In this document: positions 35,683 through 43,940 of the stretch, piece by piece
How positions within the stretch are numbered: the first letter of the stretch is position 1
Layout: the number at the start of each line of letters is the position of its first letter
Source: an uncultured Ignavibacteria bacterium
GTDB lineage: Bacteria; Bacteroidota; Ignavibacteria; Tepidaquicellales; Tepidaquicellaceae
DNA length: 54,014 nt
Assembly: GCA_937872315.1 (NCBI GenBank)
Contig: CALMST010000066.1
Location: forward strand, 1 to 54,014
Direction of reading: 5' to 3'
Program-made: the position numbers and the translations under genes
Notes under the pieces: model-generated
What the model was told of the DNA's origin: nothing
Database searches by the model: none
Seen by the model: the letters and a program-made list of their open reading frames with translations, nothing else

Positions 35683-36096
35683 ATGAGAACCAGAGCCGTA
35701 AGACCTGATAAACTTGATTTTGAATATGAACTTAATATCTCAAGATCTCATGATGATATTTTAAAAAAGGATTTTATATTGTTTGAATTCCGAACAAAAA
35801 AAATATTTGAGAATTTTGCATACAGGATCAACGTAATTCCCAAGATAAATACTGAAAAAAAAGAACTGGAGTTTAATATTGAAGGATTATCCGCTCCGAG
35901 ACTTGATATTTCCAAGGCAGGTCATGCCGTATATGAGTATAAATTTTTTGAATTTAAGAGCATTGAATATGATCTTAAACTTATGAAATACAATAAAAGC
36001 AAAACACTGTTTAAATTTAAGATCACTCCTAAAAATATAAAACTTACACTTGATCCCCCAAAAAAATTCATTAAAGTTTATACGGAAGGTAATTAA
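35683..36096 (+). CDS. Conserved-looking protein of unknown function
   Basis: 137 residues, no signal peptide or membrane segment. It is rich in Lys, Phe, Asp and Ile, with alternating strands: DFEYELNISRSHDDILKKDF, FILFEFRTKKIFENFAYRIN, LEFNIEGLSAPRLDISKAG, YKFFEFKSIEYDLKLM. It looks like an all-beta soluble domain. I do not recognise it. Its TAA overlaps the lgt ATG by one base (TAATG), so the two are translationally coupled. A link to lipoprotein maturation or to hisS is only positional. Confidence 0.65.
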   Translation: MRTRAVRPDKLDFEYELNISRSHDDILKKDFILFEFRTKKIFENFAYRINVIPKINTEKKELEFNIEGLSAPRLDISKAGHAVYEYKFFEFKSIEYDLKLMKYNKSKTLFKFKITPKNIKLTLDPPKKFIKVYTEGN

Positions 36097-36908
36097 TGTA
36101 TCCAAAATTATTTGAAATAGGACCGGTTCCGGTTTACAGCTACGGATTAATGCTGGGAATCACATTTCTTGTTGCAAGCTCTCTATTCAGCAGGGAGTTA
36201 AAACGAAACGGGATGGATGAAAATATAAGCGTCACCATTACTTTCCTGTGTCTTATAGGCGGTATAATCGGCTCAAAGTTATTTTACGTGCTCGAGGAAT
36301 GGAATTTCGGAGGAGGTCTTCCATTATCATCGTATTTCACAAAAGATGTTTTACTTTCTCCTTCAGGATTAACCTTTTACGGAGGTTTGATCCTTGCGAT
36401 TATTCTTGTTTTAGTTTACTGCAGATCAAAAAAATTATCCGTGCTGAAGATGTTTGATCTAATGGCTCCTGGCGCTGCGATTGGTTACGGATTTGCGAGA
36501 ATAGGCTGTCATCTTTCCGGAGACGGCGATTACGGAATACCTGTTAACGGAACTATGTGGGAGTTTCTGGGATACAGTTACATTAACGGAACTGTCCCGA
36601 CAAAGCCGGGAATACTGGTTCATCCTACATCAATTTATGAATTTATTGCAGCTATTTTTATATTTCTTTTTCTCTGGAAAAGAAGGGATAAATATAAAAC
36701 GGCAGGCATTATTTTTGCGTACTATCTGATCCTTTCCGGCATTGAAAGATTTATTATTGAATTTATCAGATTGAATCCCAGAATTGTTTTTGGCTTAAGT
36801 CAGGCTCAGATTATTTCTTTAGCCATGATTGCAATCGGATTTTTTATATTGTATCCGAGACTTAAAGAAGAAAATGAATTAAAATTAAAATCATCAGTTA
36901 CAACTTGA
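36096..36908 (+). CDS. lgt: Prolipoprotein diacylglyceryl transferase
   Basis: A 270-residue polytopic inner-membrane enzyme. It transfers diacylglycerol from phosphatidylglycerol to the lipobox Cys of prolipoproteins, the first step of lipoprotein maturation. Family motifs: VPVYSYGLML (11-20), FYGGLI (94-99), ARIGCHLSGDG (134-144) and HPTSIYE (176-182). ARIGCHLSGDG is the Bacteroidota form of the catalytic Arg loop that reads RIGNFING in E. coli. Several lipoproteins in this window are its likely substrates. The downstream TTG start overlaps its stop. Confidence 0.96.
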   Translation: MYPKLFEIGPVPVYSYGLMLGITFLVASSLFSRELKRNGMDENISVTITFLCLIGGIIGSKLFYVLEEWNFGGGLPLSSYFTKDVLLSPSGLTFYGGLILAIILVLVYCRSKKLSVLKMFDLMAPGAAIGYGFARIGCHLSGDGDYGIPVNGTMWEFLGYSYINGTVPTKPGILVHPTSIYEFIAAIFIFLFLWKRRDKYKTAGIIFAYYLILSGIERFIIEFIRLNPRIVFGLSQAQIISLAMIAIGFFILYPRLKEENELKLKSSVTT

Positions 36909-37144
36909 ATAATTTGCTGTTATATTCAAAGCCGGATTGCCATTTATGTGAAGAAATGAAAATAATTGTTCTTAAGATCCGGAAAGAAAAAAATTTTAAC
37001 TTTCAGGTGATCAATATAAATGAAGATAAATTATTATATGAAAAATATAGAGAAAAGATACCGGTTCTGGAATTAAACGGCAGAATTATTGCAAAATTCA
37101 GAATTGATGAGGATAAACTTAAAAACTGTCTTTTAAGAAATTAG
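36905..37144 (+). CDS. Glutaredoxin-like thioredoxin-fold protein
   Basis: A 79-residue minimal thioredoxin fold. LLLYSKPDCHLCEEMK places a CxxC pair at C12 and C15 after the first strand. The IPVLELNGRIIAKF segment supplies the cis-Pro loop. It matches the DUF836/glutaredoxin-like group of small thiol oxidoreductases. The TTG start overlaps the lgt stop by four bases and begins right before the first strand, as in the family. A partner is not evident. Confidence 0.82.
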   Translation: MNNLLLYSKPDCHLCEEMKIIVLKIRKEKNFNFQVININEDKLLYEKYREKIPVLELNGRIIAKFRIDEDKLKNCLLRN

Positions 37145-37212
37145 GAAATTCGCTTTTTATATATTTTAATAACCATTAATTTAACAATATCATTAATTTA
37201 AAGTAAATCGCA

Positions 37213-37812
37213 ATGAAAAATATTTTTAAAACCACAAAAAGAATTACGGTATTCATATTATTTGTTTTTATTTTCTCGGATTTAAAAGCGGAAGATCTAG
37301 ATTTGAATACAGAGGTTAACGATAATGTACCTGCGGCGGGAACAACAGTTAAGAAATGGTTTATAGGTGGAAATGTTGGCGCTACCTTCGGTGATCTGAA
37401 TCAAATAAGTATTTCCCCATTGGTTGGTTATCAGTTCTCCCCTGAGTTTTCCAGCGGATTGCAGTTCATATATAATTATTCATGGCAGACTGTTAATGAA
37501 GGTCAGAGCAACCAGTCATCAATAAATTCAAGTACTTTCGGCGGAAATGTTTTTTTTCAGTATAATCCGATAAGTGAATTTTATCTTAAAACCGAATTTG
37601 AATATGATTCATATTCAAATTTTCAGACTACACAGAATACAACCATTAATCAGGCAGTACCATTTTTATTTTTAGGGGCAGGATACAGTAAAAAGATATC
37701 TAAAATTGCCACCATAAATGCCGGGATAAAATTTGATCTTCTAAACAATATTAACTCACCATATCAGAGCGGGACTCCATTTTTTTATGTGGGGACAGGT
37801 ATAGGCATATAA
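37213..37812 (+). CDS. Outer-membrane beta-barrel protein (OmpA/OMP_b-brl-like)
   Basis: 199 residues. A signal peptide (ITVFILFVFIFSDLKAE) is followed by a barrel of about eight strands: WFIGGNVGATFGDLNQISIS, PLVGYQFSPEFSSGLQF, FGGNVFFQYNP, FLKTEFEYDS-like strands and GAGYSKKISKIATINAG. This is the pattern of small outer-membrane barrels of the OMP_b-brl type. It is shorter than, and different from, the paired barrels at 9285-11006. Monocistronic; it is followed by 187 bp that hold the rpmH promoter. Confidence 0.7.
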   Translation: MKNIFKTTKRITVFILFVFIFSDLKAEDLDLNTEVNDNVPAAGTTVKKWFIGGNVGATFGDLNQISISPLVGYQFSPEFSSGLQFIYNYSWQTVNEGQSNQSSINSSTFGGNVFFQYNPISEFYLKTEFEYDSYSNFQTTQNTTINQAVPFLFLGAGYSKKISKIATINAGIKFDLLNNINSPYQSGTPFFYVGTGIGI

Positions 37813-37943
37813 TCAGGGAAATCTGACTTTCCGGCATATGTAACCGGTGTATTCTCAGCGTAAAAAATCTGATCGTCCTGAATATATTATATTTCAATAA
37901 AGATTCTATACTTTTAATTTTAATAGCGGTTATTATAAATTCC

Positions 37944-37974
37944 TTGAAATTCTAGAGTATCATTAGTATTTTGG
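37944..37974 (+). promoter_or_regulatory. Promoter of rpmH-rnpA-yidD-yidC
   Basis: TTG (37944-37946), 20 nt, TATTTTGG (37967-37974), 7 of 8 to TAnnTTTG. The leader to the rpmH ATG is about 20 nt. Confidence 0.55.
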
Positions 37975-37999
37975 CAACATTCAATAAACTAAATAAGAA

Positions 38000-38158
38000 A
38001 TGAAAAGAACATATCAGCCAAGTAACCGGAAGAGAAAAAACAAGCACGGTTTCAGAGAAAGAATGGCTACAAAAAACGGCAGAAAAGTTATTGCTCGCAG
38101 AAGAGCCAAAGGCAGAAAAAAGCTTACAGTAAGTGATGAATTTGTAAGACATCCATAG
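38000..38158 (+). CDS. rpmH: Large ribosomal subunit protein bL34
   Basis: A 52-residue basic protein of the 50S subunit: [19 protein letters not shown], then [20 protein letters not shown], the near-invariant L34 sequence. It is followed 12 bp later by rnpA, the classic rpmH-rnpA-yidD-yidC order. No dnaA lies upstream, in contrast with many bacteria where this cluster borders oriC. Confidence 0.97.
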   Translation: MKRTYQPSNRKRKNKHGFRERMATKNGRKVIARRRAKGRKKLTVSDEFVRHP

Positions 38159-38170
38159 AAATTCAGTTAA

Positions 38171-38626
38171 ATGGACAATAGTGAAGAGTCTAAAAACGAT
38201 CATAGATTAAGAAAATATGAAATATTAAGAGGACATAATTCTTTTAAAAACGTTTTACAGAATTCCGGAACTATTTCTACAGAGTATCTAAAAGCATTTG
38301 TTAATAAGCAACCAACAGAAACAAATATTACAGAATTTTCTAAAAGCCCGCTTTTTACCGGTAATGTAAAAGTGGGCTTTATTATTGCAAAGAAAAAATT
38401 CAAAAAAGCAGTAATTCGAAACCGGATAAGAAGGATTCTAAAAGAAGCTTACAGACTGAATAATACCAAATCAGATCTGTTTAATCTTAAATTAAACATT
38501 ATTTTTACTTTAAGCGAAAATGGTTATGAATTATTCAGGAATAATACAAAATTAAAACCCGGTTTTATCAGAAATGACATGAATTTACTTACTGCCAAAA
38601 TTAAATTAAAATACCCTTCTCTTTGA
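38171..38626 (+). CDS. rnpA: Ribonuclease P protein component
   Basis: A 151-residue protein subunit that helps RNase P RNA process tRNA 5' ends. The RNA-binding signature is KKKFKKAVIRNRIRRILKEA. The N-terminal LRGHNSFKNVLQNSG is the substrate-side helix. It has an acidic N-terminal extension (DNSEESKNDH) and an insert before the central strand, so it is longer than the usual ~115-120 residues. Its stop overlaps the yidD start. Confidence 0.93.
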   Translation: MDNSEESKNDHRLRKYEILRGHNSFKNVLQNSGTISTEYLKAFVNKQPTETNITEFSKSPLFTGNVKVGFIIAKKKFKKAVIRNRIRRILKEAYRLNNTKSDLFNLKLNIIFTLSENGYELFRNNTKLKPGFIRNDMNLLTAKIKLKYPSL

Positions 38627-38880
38627 GTTATATAATCATTTTAGTCATAAAAATTTATCAAAAGATATTTTCTCCATTGTTTGCAGGTTCATGCAGACAT
38701 TACCCTTCCTGTTCTGAATATGGAATTGAAGCATTTGAAAAACACGGGTTTTTCAGAGGAACATACCTCACAGCAAGAAGAATACTCAGATGTAATCCGT
38801 TTTTTGAAGGAGGTTTCGATCCTGTTCCGGATGAAAAGGATCTGAATAAAAAATATAAAACACAAAAAATAAAAATTTAA
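38623..38880 (+). CDS. yidD: Membrane protein insertion efficiency factor YidD
   Basis: An 85-residue small protein with the YidD core: FAGSCRHYPSCSEYGIEAFEKHG, then RILRCNPFFEGGFDPVP. It assists YidC/Sec-dependent insertion of inner-membrane proteins. The start is TTG, overlapping the rnpA stop, and gives MSYIIILVIKIYQKIFSPL, the usual N-terminus. It lies 14 bp before yidC. Confidence 0.94.
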   Translation: MSYIIILVIKIYQKIFSPLFAGSCRHYPSCSEYGIEAFEKHGFFRGTYLTARRILRCNPFFEGGFDPVPDEKDLNKKYKTQKIKI

Positions 38881-38894
38881 GATTATAATAATTA

Positions 38895-40751
38895 ATGGAT
38901 AAAAGATCAGTACTTGGATTTGTATTAATTGGAATTGTACTTATGATATGGCTTTATTGGAATTCCTCCAATCAGCAAAAAGCAGTTCAGAATATACAAC
39001 AGAAAAATGATTCGGTAAATATAACAAAAAAAGGAGATGATTTTAATGATCCCGTTTTAAATGATACTGTTTCAGAAAAAACGGAGACAAAAGAAATTGC
39101 GGATTCACTTCGAAATGATTCTCTTGTGCTGAAATACGGAAGTATTTTTGGAAACAAAGCAATCGGTGCCCGTGATATTCCCCCGGAAAAAGTTATAATC
39201 ATAGATAATGAAAAAGTTCAGCTGGAATTCAGTAATTACGGCGGAGGTCTTAAAAAATATACTATAAAGAATTATCAGACATGGGATAAAAAGCCTTTGC
39301 AGCTCATAGACTGGAAACAGGGAAAAGAACTTCATTTGTTGTTTACTTCTAAAGAAGGAAGACTTATCAACACCAAAGATCTCGTTTTTGAATCTGATTA
39401 TGCAGAATGGAAAAATGTAGATCTTACAAGTGATTCCGAATTCAAATTGCAGTATGTTTTAAACGTAACTCCTGACGGCTCTGAGAAAATTGTAAAAACC
39501 TATACTTTTTTTAGTGATAAATTTGAATTTGATGTAAATTACGAATTCATTAATCCGGGTAAATTCATATCGGATAATAAATATCAGGTTGTATGGGAAT
39601 CATCATTAAATCTTACCGAATACAGAAGCGATCAGGAAGCCACCTTTTCTGAAGCATTTGCTTACATGGGAGGTGAACTTGAGACTCTCGATGCAAATAA
39701 GACCGGTGAAGATTTTAAAGCTGATTATAACGGCAATACCGATTATGTGAGCACAAGGACAAAATATTTCGGATTATTTATTATTCCGGACGGACGAAAA
39801 GGTGACGGAGCTTTTATGAGCGGATATAAGGAAGATCTTAAAGATAATGGTTCGAGAGAACATTACTCCATCGCAGTCAAAATGGATATTAAGAATGATA
39901 AGAAAGAAACTTCATCATTTAAAATTCTGATAACTCCTCTCGATTATAAAATACTTAAAGCATATGAACTGGATCTTGAAAAGACTTTAAGATTCTCGCT
40001 GGATTTTATTGTCAGGCCAATTGCGCAATATCTGATCCTGCCTGTCTTTTTATTTCTTCATAGTCTGATCCCGAGCTGGGGAATTGTTATTATTCTGTTT
40101 GCTTTCCTAATGAAAGTAGTGTTGAATCCTCTGACAAAAAAGCAAATGGAATCAATGAAAAAGATGTCACAGCTTAATCCAAAGATCACACATATTAGAG
40201 AAAAATACAAAGATGATCCCGTAAAGGCTAACCAGCAGATAATGAAGCTTTATAAGGAAGAGAAAATAAATCCTGCCGGCGGATGTCTTCCTATGCTTCT
40301 GCAGCTTCCAATTCTTTATGCATTGTTCGGAGTATTTAACTCAACAATTGAACTGAGAAATGAAAGTTTTCTCTGGATCAAGGATCTTTCTTCACCTGAT
40401 GTGATTCTGGATCTTCCTTTCAAGATCCCGATTTTCGGAATAAGTCAGATCTCAGGTCTTGCGCTGGCAATGGGTATAACAATGTTCATTCAGCAGAAAA
40501 TGACAATAACAGATCCGAAGCAGAAAGCCATGGTATATATTATGCCGGTTATGCTTACGTTATTGTTTTTCAGTTTTCCCGCCGGTCTGAACCTTTATTA
40601 TTTTATGTTTAATTTATTTTCAATCACTCAGCAATGGTGGACAAATAAAAAGAATCCAAAGCCTGCGGTTGAAGTTGTCACCGGAAATAATACAATAAGT
40701 AAAAATTCAGTTACTTCAAAAAAGAAGAGTCTTCAGGGACCTAAAAAATAA
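38895..40751 (+). CDS. yidC: Membrane protein insertase YidC
   Basis: A 618-residue Gram-negative-type YidC. An N-terminal membrane helix (VLGFVLIGIVLMIWLYW) is followed by a charged linker, a large periplasmic beta-supersandwich (about 90-360), and the conserved five-helix insertase core (ILFAFLMKVVLNPLTKKQ, GGCLPMLLQLPILYALF, NLYYFMFNLFSI). The core Arg of the E. coli hydrophilic groove is not at the usual FxxR; the segment FAFLMKVVLNPL offers Lys. It inserts inner-membrane proteins with or without Sec. Confidence 0.96.
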   Translation: MDKRSVLGFVLIGIVLMIWLYWNSSNQQKAVQNIQQKNDSVNITKKGDDFNDPVLNDTVSEKTETKEIADSLRNDSLVLKYGSIFGNKAIGARDIPPEKVIIIDNEKVQLEFSNYGGGLKKYTIKNYQTWDKKPLQLIDWKQGKELHLLFTSKEGRLINTKDLVFESDYAEWKNVDLTSDSEFKLQYVLNVTPDGSEKIVKTYTFFSDKFEFDVNYEFINPGKFISDNKYQVVWESSLNLTEYRSDQEATFSEAFAYMGGELETLDANKTGEDFKADYNGNTDYVSTRTKYFGLFIIPDGRKGDGAFMSGYKEDLKDNGSREHYSIAVKMDIKNDKKETSSFKILITPLDYKILKAYELDLEKTLRFSLDFIVRPIAQYLILPVFLFLHSLIPSWGIVIILFAFLMKVVLNPLTKKQMESMKKMSQLNPKITHIREKYKDDPVKANQQIMKLYKEEKINPAGGCLPMLLQLPILYALFGVFNSTIELRNESFLWIKDLSSPDVILDLPFKIPIFGISQISGLALAMGITMFIQQKMTITDPKQKAMVYIMPVMLTLLFFSFPAGLNLYYFMFNLFSITQQWWTNKKNPKPAVEVVTGNNTISKNSVTSKKKSLQGPKK

Positions 40752-40754
40752 ATA

Positions 40755-41738
40755 TTGGGGAATATTTTGGTTGATCCCGGAACCATTATTATCGTTCAGA
40801 TAGGTAAGATAGGAGATATGATTCTTACAACTCCCCTGTTCCGGGAGATAAAAAAAATATATCCTGATTCTTTTTTATCCGTTCTCGCAAGTGATACAAA
40901 CAGAATTATTGCTGAAAATGATCACAATGTAGATAAAGTCATTACTTACAGAAAAAATTTTCTGTCAACATTTCAGCTCTGCTTTTCCTCAGTAAAAAAT
41001 CAGGATATCTGGATCGATACAAAAAATAACTATTCACGAACATCCTCAATTCTCCCGAAAATTTTTAAACCAAAACTATCACTTGGTTATAACTTTTCAA
41101 AGCCGGTTTTTAATATTGATCTAAAAAATTTTCAGAGTGGAGATCATGCTACAGATATAAATCTCTCGCCCATAAAATATTTAGCGGAAAATAAATATCC
41201 TCAGAGTAAAATCCCGGAATTGAAAATTCCTGATTCTGTAAAATTAAGGATTGATCCATTGATAAATAAAAAATCAGATTCTATAAACATAGTTATCAAT
41301 ATTTCAGCAGGAGATGAAAGCCGTTATCTTCAAAAGGAGAAATGGGCGGAAATAATTAAGGGAATTGGCAGGAATGAAAGGTTTAACATATGCCTGACCG
41401 GTCTTGACAGGGATAAGGATATTTTAGATTATCTGATAAATAATACTGAAAAGCAGGTTGTGTATCATATTAAAACAGAAAATATTTTAGAAACTGCAGA
41501 AGTGATCAGTAAATGTAATATTGTTATTACACCTGATACATCAATTATTCACATATGCTCAGCTTTTAACAAGCCGGTTATAGGAATCTATCCTGATATC
41601 AAATGGAATCTTGAAAAGTTTTATCCTTTATCAGATAAAAAAGAAGTGGTGGTATCAGCAAGTAAAAGAAATATAGCTGATGTAACTTCAGCTCAGATAC
41701 TTGGTTCTTTTGAGCGGTTGTATAAGTTACTTTATTAG
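40755..41738 (+). CDS. Glycosyltransferase family 9 (heptosyltransferase-like)
   Basis: A 327-residue GT-B enzyme of the ADP-heptose:LPS heptosyltransferase family. The N-terminal IIIVQIGKIGDMILTTPLF is the family donor/acceptor loop with the catalytic Asp in GD. NIVINISAGDESRYL and CNIVITPDTSIIHICSAFNKPVIGI form the C-terminal nucleotide-sugar site. It probably acts on LPS core or another surface glycan. The start is TTG, 3 bp after the yidC stop. Its TAG stop directly abuts the 3' end of the tmRNA on the opposite strand. Confidence 0.88.
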   Translation: MGNILVDPGTIIIVQIGKIGDMILTTPLFREIKKIYPDSFLSVLASDTNRIIAENDHNVDKVITYRKNFLSTFQLCFSSVKNQDIWIDTKNNYSRTSSILPKIFKPKLSLGYNFSKPVFNIDLKNFQSGDHATDINLSPIKYLAENKYPQSKIPELKIPDSVKLRIDPLINKKSDSINIVINISAGDESRYLQKEKWAEIIKGIGRNERFNICLTGLDRDKDILDYLINNTEKQVVYHIKTENILETAEVISKCNIVITPDTSIIHICSAFNKPVIGIYPDIKWNLEKFYPLSDKKEVVVSASKRNIADVTSAQILGSFERLYKLLY

Positions 41739-42104
41739 TGGAAATGCCGAGAGTCGAACTCGGGTCCGGAAAGAAGACCATTAAAACTTCTACATATTTA
41801 GTCTGCACTTTCTAAAACTTCACATTTAACGGGCAGGCAGACAAGCCTTAATAAATGCTATTCTGAAAGAGTTTCATCATCAAAACTCAGACAATCTTGA
41901 TGACTAACTTATCTGAATTGACGCTCTTACCACCCCGATAAGTGAGGACAGATCAAGCGAGGTTGCTTATTTTATTAAGCAGCCATAGCGTAGTTATTTT
42001 CTACGTTGTTGTTGTTTAATTTTTTCTGCTTTTTTTAAGTGATAGCAAGCAACACTATATGCAGTTCTAACCATCTTTCTCCCCGTCGAAACCGTTGCAT
42101 TCCC
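41739..42104 (-). ncRNA. ssrA: tmRNA (one-piece)
   Basis: On the minus strand the 5' end GGGAATGC (42104-42097) pairs with the 3' end GCATTTCC (41747-41740) to form the acceptor stem, with A as discriminator at 41739. The T arm reads CCCGAGTTCGACTCTCGG. The 5' domain has ACGGTTTCGACGGGGAGA. The tag ORF ends GTAGAAAATAACTACGCT + ATGGCTGCTTAA (42004-41975), encoding ...VENNYAMAA. AAC repeats precede it, so the resume codon could be upstream. The encoded 3' end is A then CTA, so CCA must be added by tRNA nucleotidyltransferase. tmRNA with SmpB rescues stalled ribosomes. Confidence 0.95.
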
Positions 42105-42128
42105 GGGAAAACTTTTTAAAGAACAATG

Positions 42129-42479
42129 TTAAGCTGTTTTAATATTGGATGAAGACGATGTTTTGTTTTCATTATCAGAGCTTCCGGATTCTTTGCTTTC
42201 ATCAGCTGCCGGAGTATCTTCAGATTTGGCATTGTATAAAATTCCAATCGGAACTACAACACAATAACCGAAAATTAAAAGAATCGGAGCTACAATAGTT
42301 GGTAAAAAACCATCAACTGAATTTTCCGACATCAGGATATAACCAAGTATTATCAAAACAATTCCTGAAGCTATAATCATATAATTTTTTGATGTTAAGG
42401 CAAAATGCAAGTGACTTAACTCTCTTTTAGTTTTCCTTGATTTAATATTCTGAACATTTTGCTGTTTTGACTTTGCCAT
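42129..42479 (-). CDS. DUF3098-like two-helix membrane protein
   Basis: 116 residues. A basic N-terminus (KSRKTKRELSHLHFALTSKN) is followed by two membrane helices (MIIASGIVLIILGYILM and LPTIVAPILLIFGYCVVVPI) and a Ser/Glu/Asn-rich acidic tail. The NYMIIASGIVLIILGYILMS segment matches the DUF3098 pattern common in Bacteroidota. Function unknown. It lies 9 bp after the dipeptidase gene and 24 bp before the tmRNA, so readthrough from this unit into ssrA is possible. Confidence 0.75.
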   Translation of the reverse strand: MAKSKQQNVQNIKSRKTKRELSHLHFALTSKNYMIIASGIVLIILGYILMSENSVDGFLPTIVAPILLIFGYCVVVPIGILYNAKSEDTPAADESKESGSSDNENKTSSSSNIKTA

Positions 42480-42487
42480 AAGTTTAT

Positions 42488-43864
42488 TTATTTATTTATT
42501 TTTGCTATTTCATTATAAAAATGTGAGATACTTAAAATACCTCTGTGAAAATTAATAAGATTAAAGTGTTCATCAGGTGAATGAATGTTTTCATCGGGTA
42601 ATCCAAAGCCAAGTAATATAGTAGGAGCATTCAGAATTGACTGAAAAGAGCTTACAACTGGAATTGAACCGCCACCCCTCGTAAATAAAGGTTTCTTTCC
42701 AAAACCTTTTTCCATAGCTGTAACAGCTGCTTCCATTCCCGGAGAGTCTATCGGGGTAATAGCTCCTTTTCCTCCGTGAAGAGATGTTATTTTTACTTTG
42801 ACCGATTTTGGAGTGATCTTATTGACATAATCAGTAAATAATTTCCCGATTTTTTCAGGTTCCTGATCAGGCACGAGTCTCATTGAGATCTTAGCATAAG
42901 CCTTGGATGGTAAAACGGTTTTTGCACCTTCTCCCTGAAATCCTCCCCAGATGCCGTTACAGTCCAGTGTAGGTCTAGCAGAGTCTCTTTCCAAAGTATT
43001 ATAGCCTTCTTCACCAAAGAGTTCATCAATTCCAAGATCTTTCTTGTATTTTACTTCATCAAATGGAAGTTTTTTATATTCTTCTCTTTCATTTTCCGAA
43101 AGTTCGATAACATCATCATAAAATCCGTCTATTAATATTTTCCCTTTATCATCTTTAAGCCTGCAAATAATATGAGCAAGAGCATTTATAGGATTATCAA
43201 CTGCTCCTCCAAACTCGCCTGAGTGAAGATCTCTGTTAGGTCCTGTTACTTCAACCTGCATGTAAGCTAATCCTCTTAAACCGTAACATATTGAAGGTGT
43301 CTGATTATCAATCATTCCGGTGTCAGAAATAACGACATAATCACATTTAAGAAGCTCTTTATTAGCTTTTATGAAGTTATCAAGATTTACACTGCCGATT
43401 TCTTCCTCACCTTCAATAAGCATTTTAATATTTACAGGCAAAGAACCGTTATTCTTCATATGTGATTCAATGCTCTTGAAATGGATAAAAACCTGACCTT
43501 TATCATCTACGGCTCCTCGTGCAAATATCTTCCCGTCCCTGATGGTTGCGGAAAAAGGTGGATCTGTCCAAAGATCTACAGGATCTACCGGCTGAACATC
43601 ATAATGTCCGTATATCAAAATTGTTGGTTTATCATCCCCCGCATGCAGCCATTCTCCGTAAACCACAGGATGTCCCGGAGTTTCCATTATTTTTACATTA
43701 TCAAGTCCTACTGAAATCATTTCATTCCTAACAAATTCAGCGCAGGTCTTCATGTCCTTGACATTTTCCTGATTGGTACTGATTGAAGGGATCTTTAAAA
43801 ATTCCTTTAACTGTTCTACAAAATTATCTTTGTTATCTGAGATATAATTTAAAATTTTTTCCAT
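42488..43864 (-). CDS. M20-family dipeptidase
   Basis: A 458-residue zinc metallopeptidase of the M20 carnosinase/CNDP type, probably a cytosolic dipeptidase. Metal ligands are evident: H87 in YGHYDVQP with D89, D120 in GAVDDKG (bridging Asp), catalytic Glu in EGEEEIGS (152-158) and a late His in NIHSPDEHF. The dimerisation lid sits between (LRGLAYMQVEVTGPNRDLHS). No signal peptide. First gene of a unit with the DUF3098-like gene. Confidence 0.92.
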   Translation of the reverse strand: MEKILNYISDNKDNFVEQLKEFLKIPSISTNQENVKDMKTCAEFVRNEMISVGLDNVKIMETPGHPVVYGEWLHAGDDKPTILIYGHYDVQPVDPVDLWTDPPFSATIRDGKIFARGAVDDKGQVFIHFKSIESHMKNNGSLPVNIKMLIEGEEEIGSVNLDNFIKANKELLKCDYVVISDTGMIDNQTPSICYGLRGLAYMQVEVTGPNRDLHSGEFGGAVDNPINALAHIICRLKDDKGKILIDGFYDDVIELSENEREEYKKLPFDEVKYKKDLGIDELFGEEGYNTLERDSARPTLDCNGIWGGFQGEGAKTVLPSKAYAKISMRLVPDQEPEKIGKLFTDYVNKITPKSVKVKITSLHGGKGAITPIDSPGMEAAVTAMEKGFGKKPLFTRGGGSIPVVSSFQSILNAPTILLGFGLPDENIHSPDEHFNLINFHRGILSISHFYNEIAKINK

Positions 43865-43886
43865 TTATATTGTCTGTCAGGTAATT

Positions 43887-43915
43887 AAAAATGCGATTTT
43901 AAAAACCGCATTTTT
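43887..43915 (-). terminator. Terminator between TPR gene and dipeptidase gene
   Basis: AAAAATGCG (43887-43895) pairs with CGCATTTTT (43907-43915). On the minus strand the stem ends in a T run and sits just after the TPR gene stop. Confidence 0.75.
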
Positions 43916-43940
43916 AAATTTATAATTTAAATTTTAAGGA

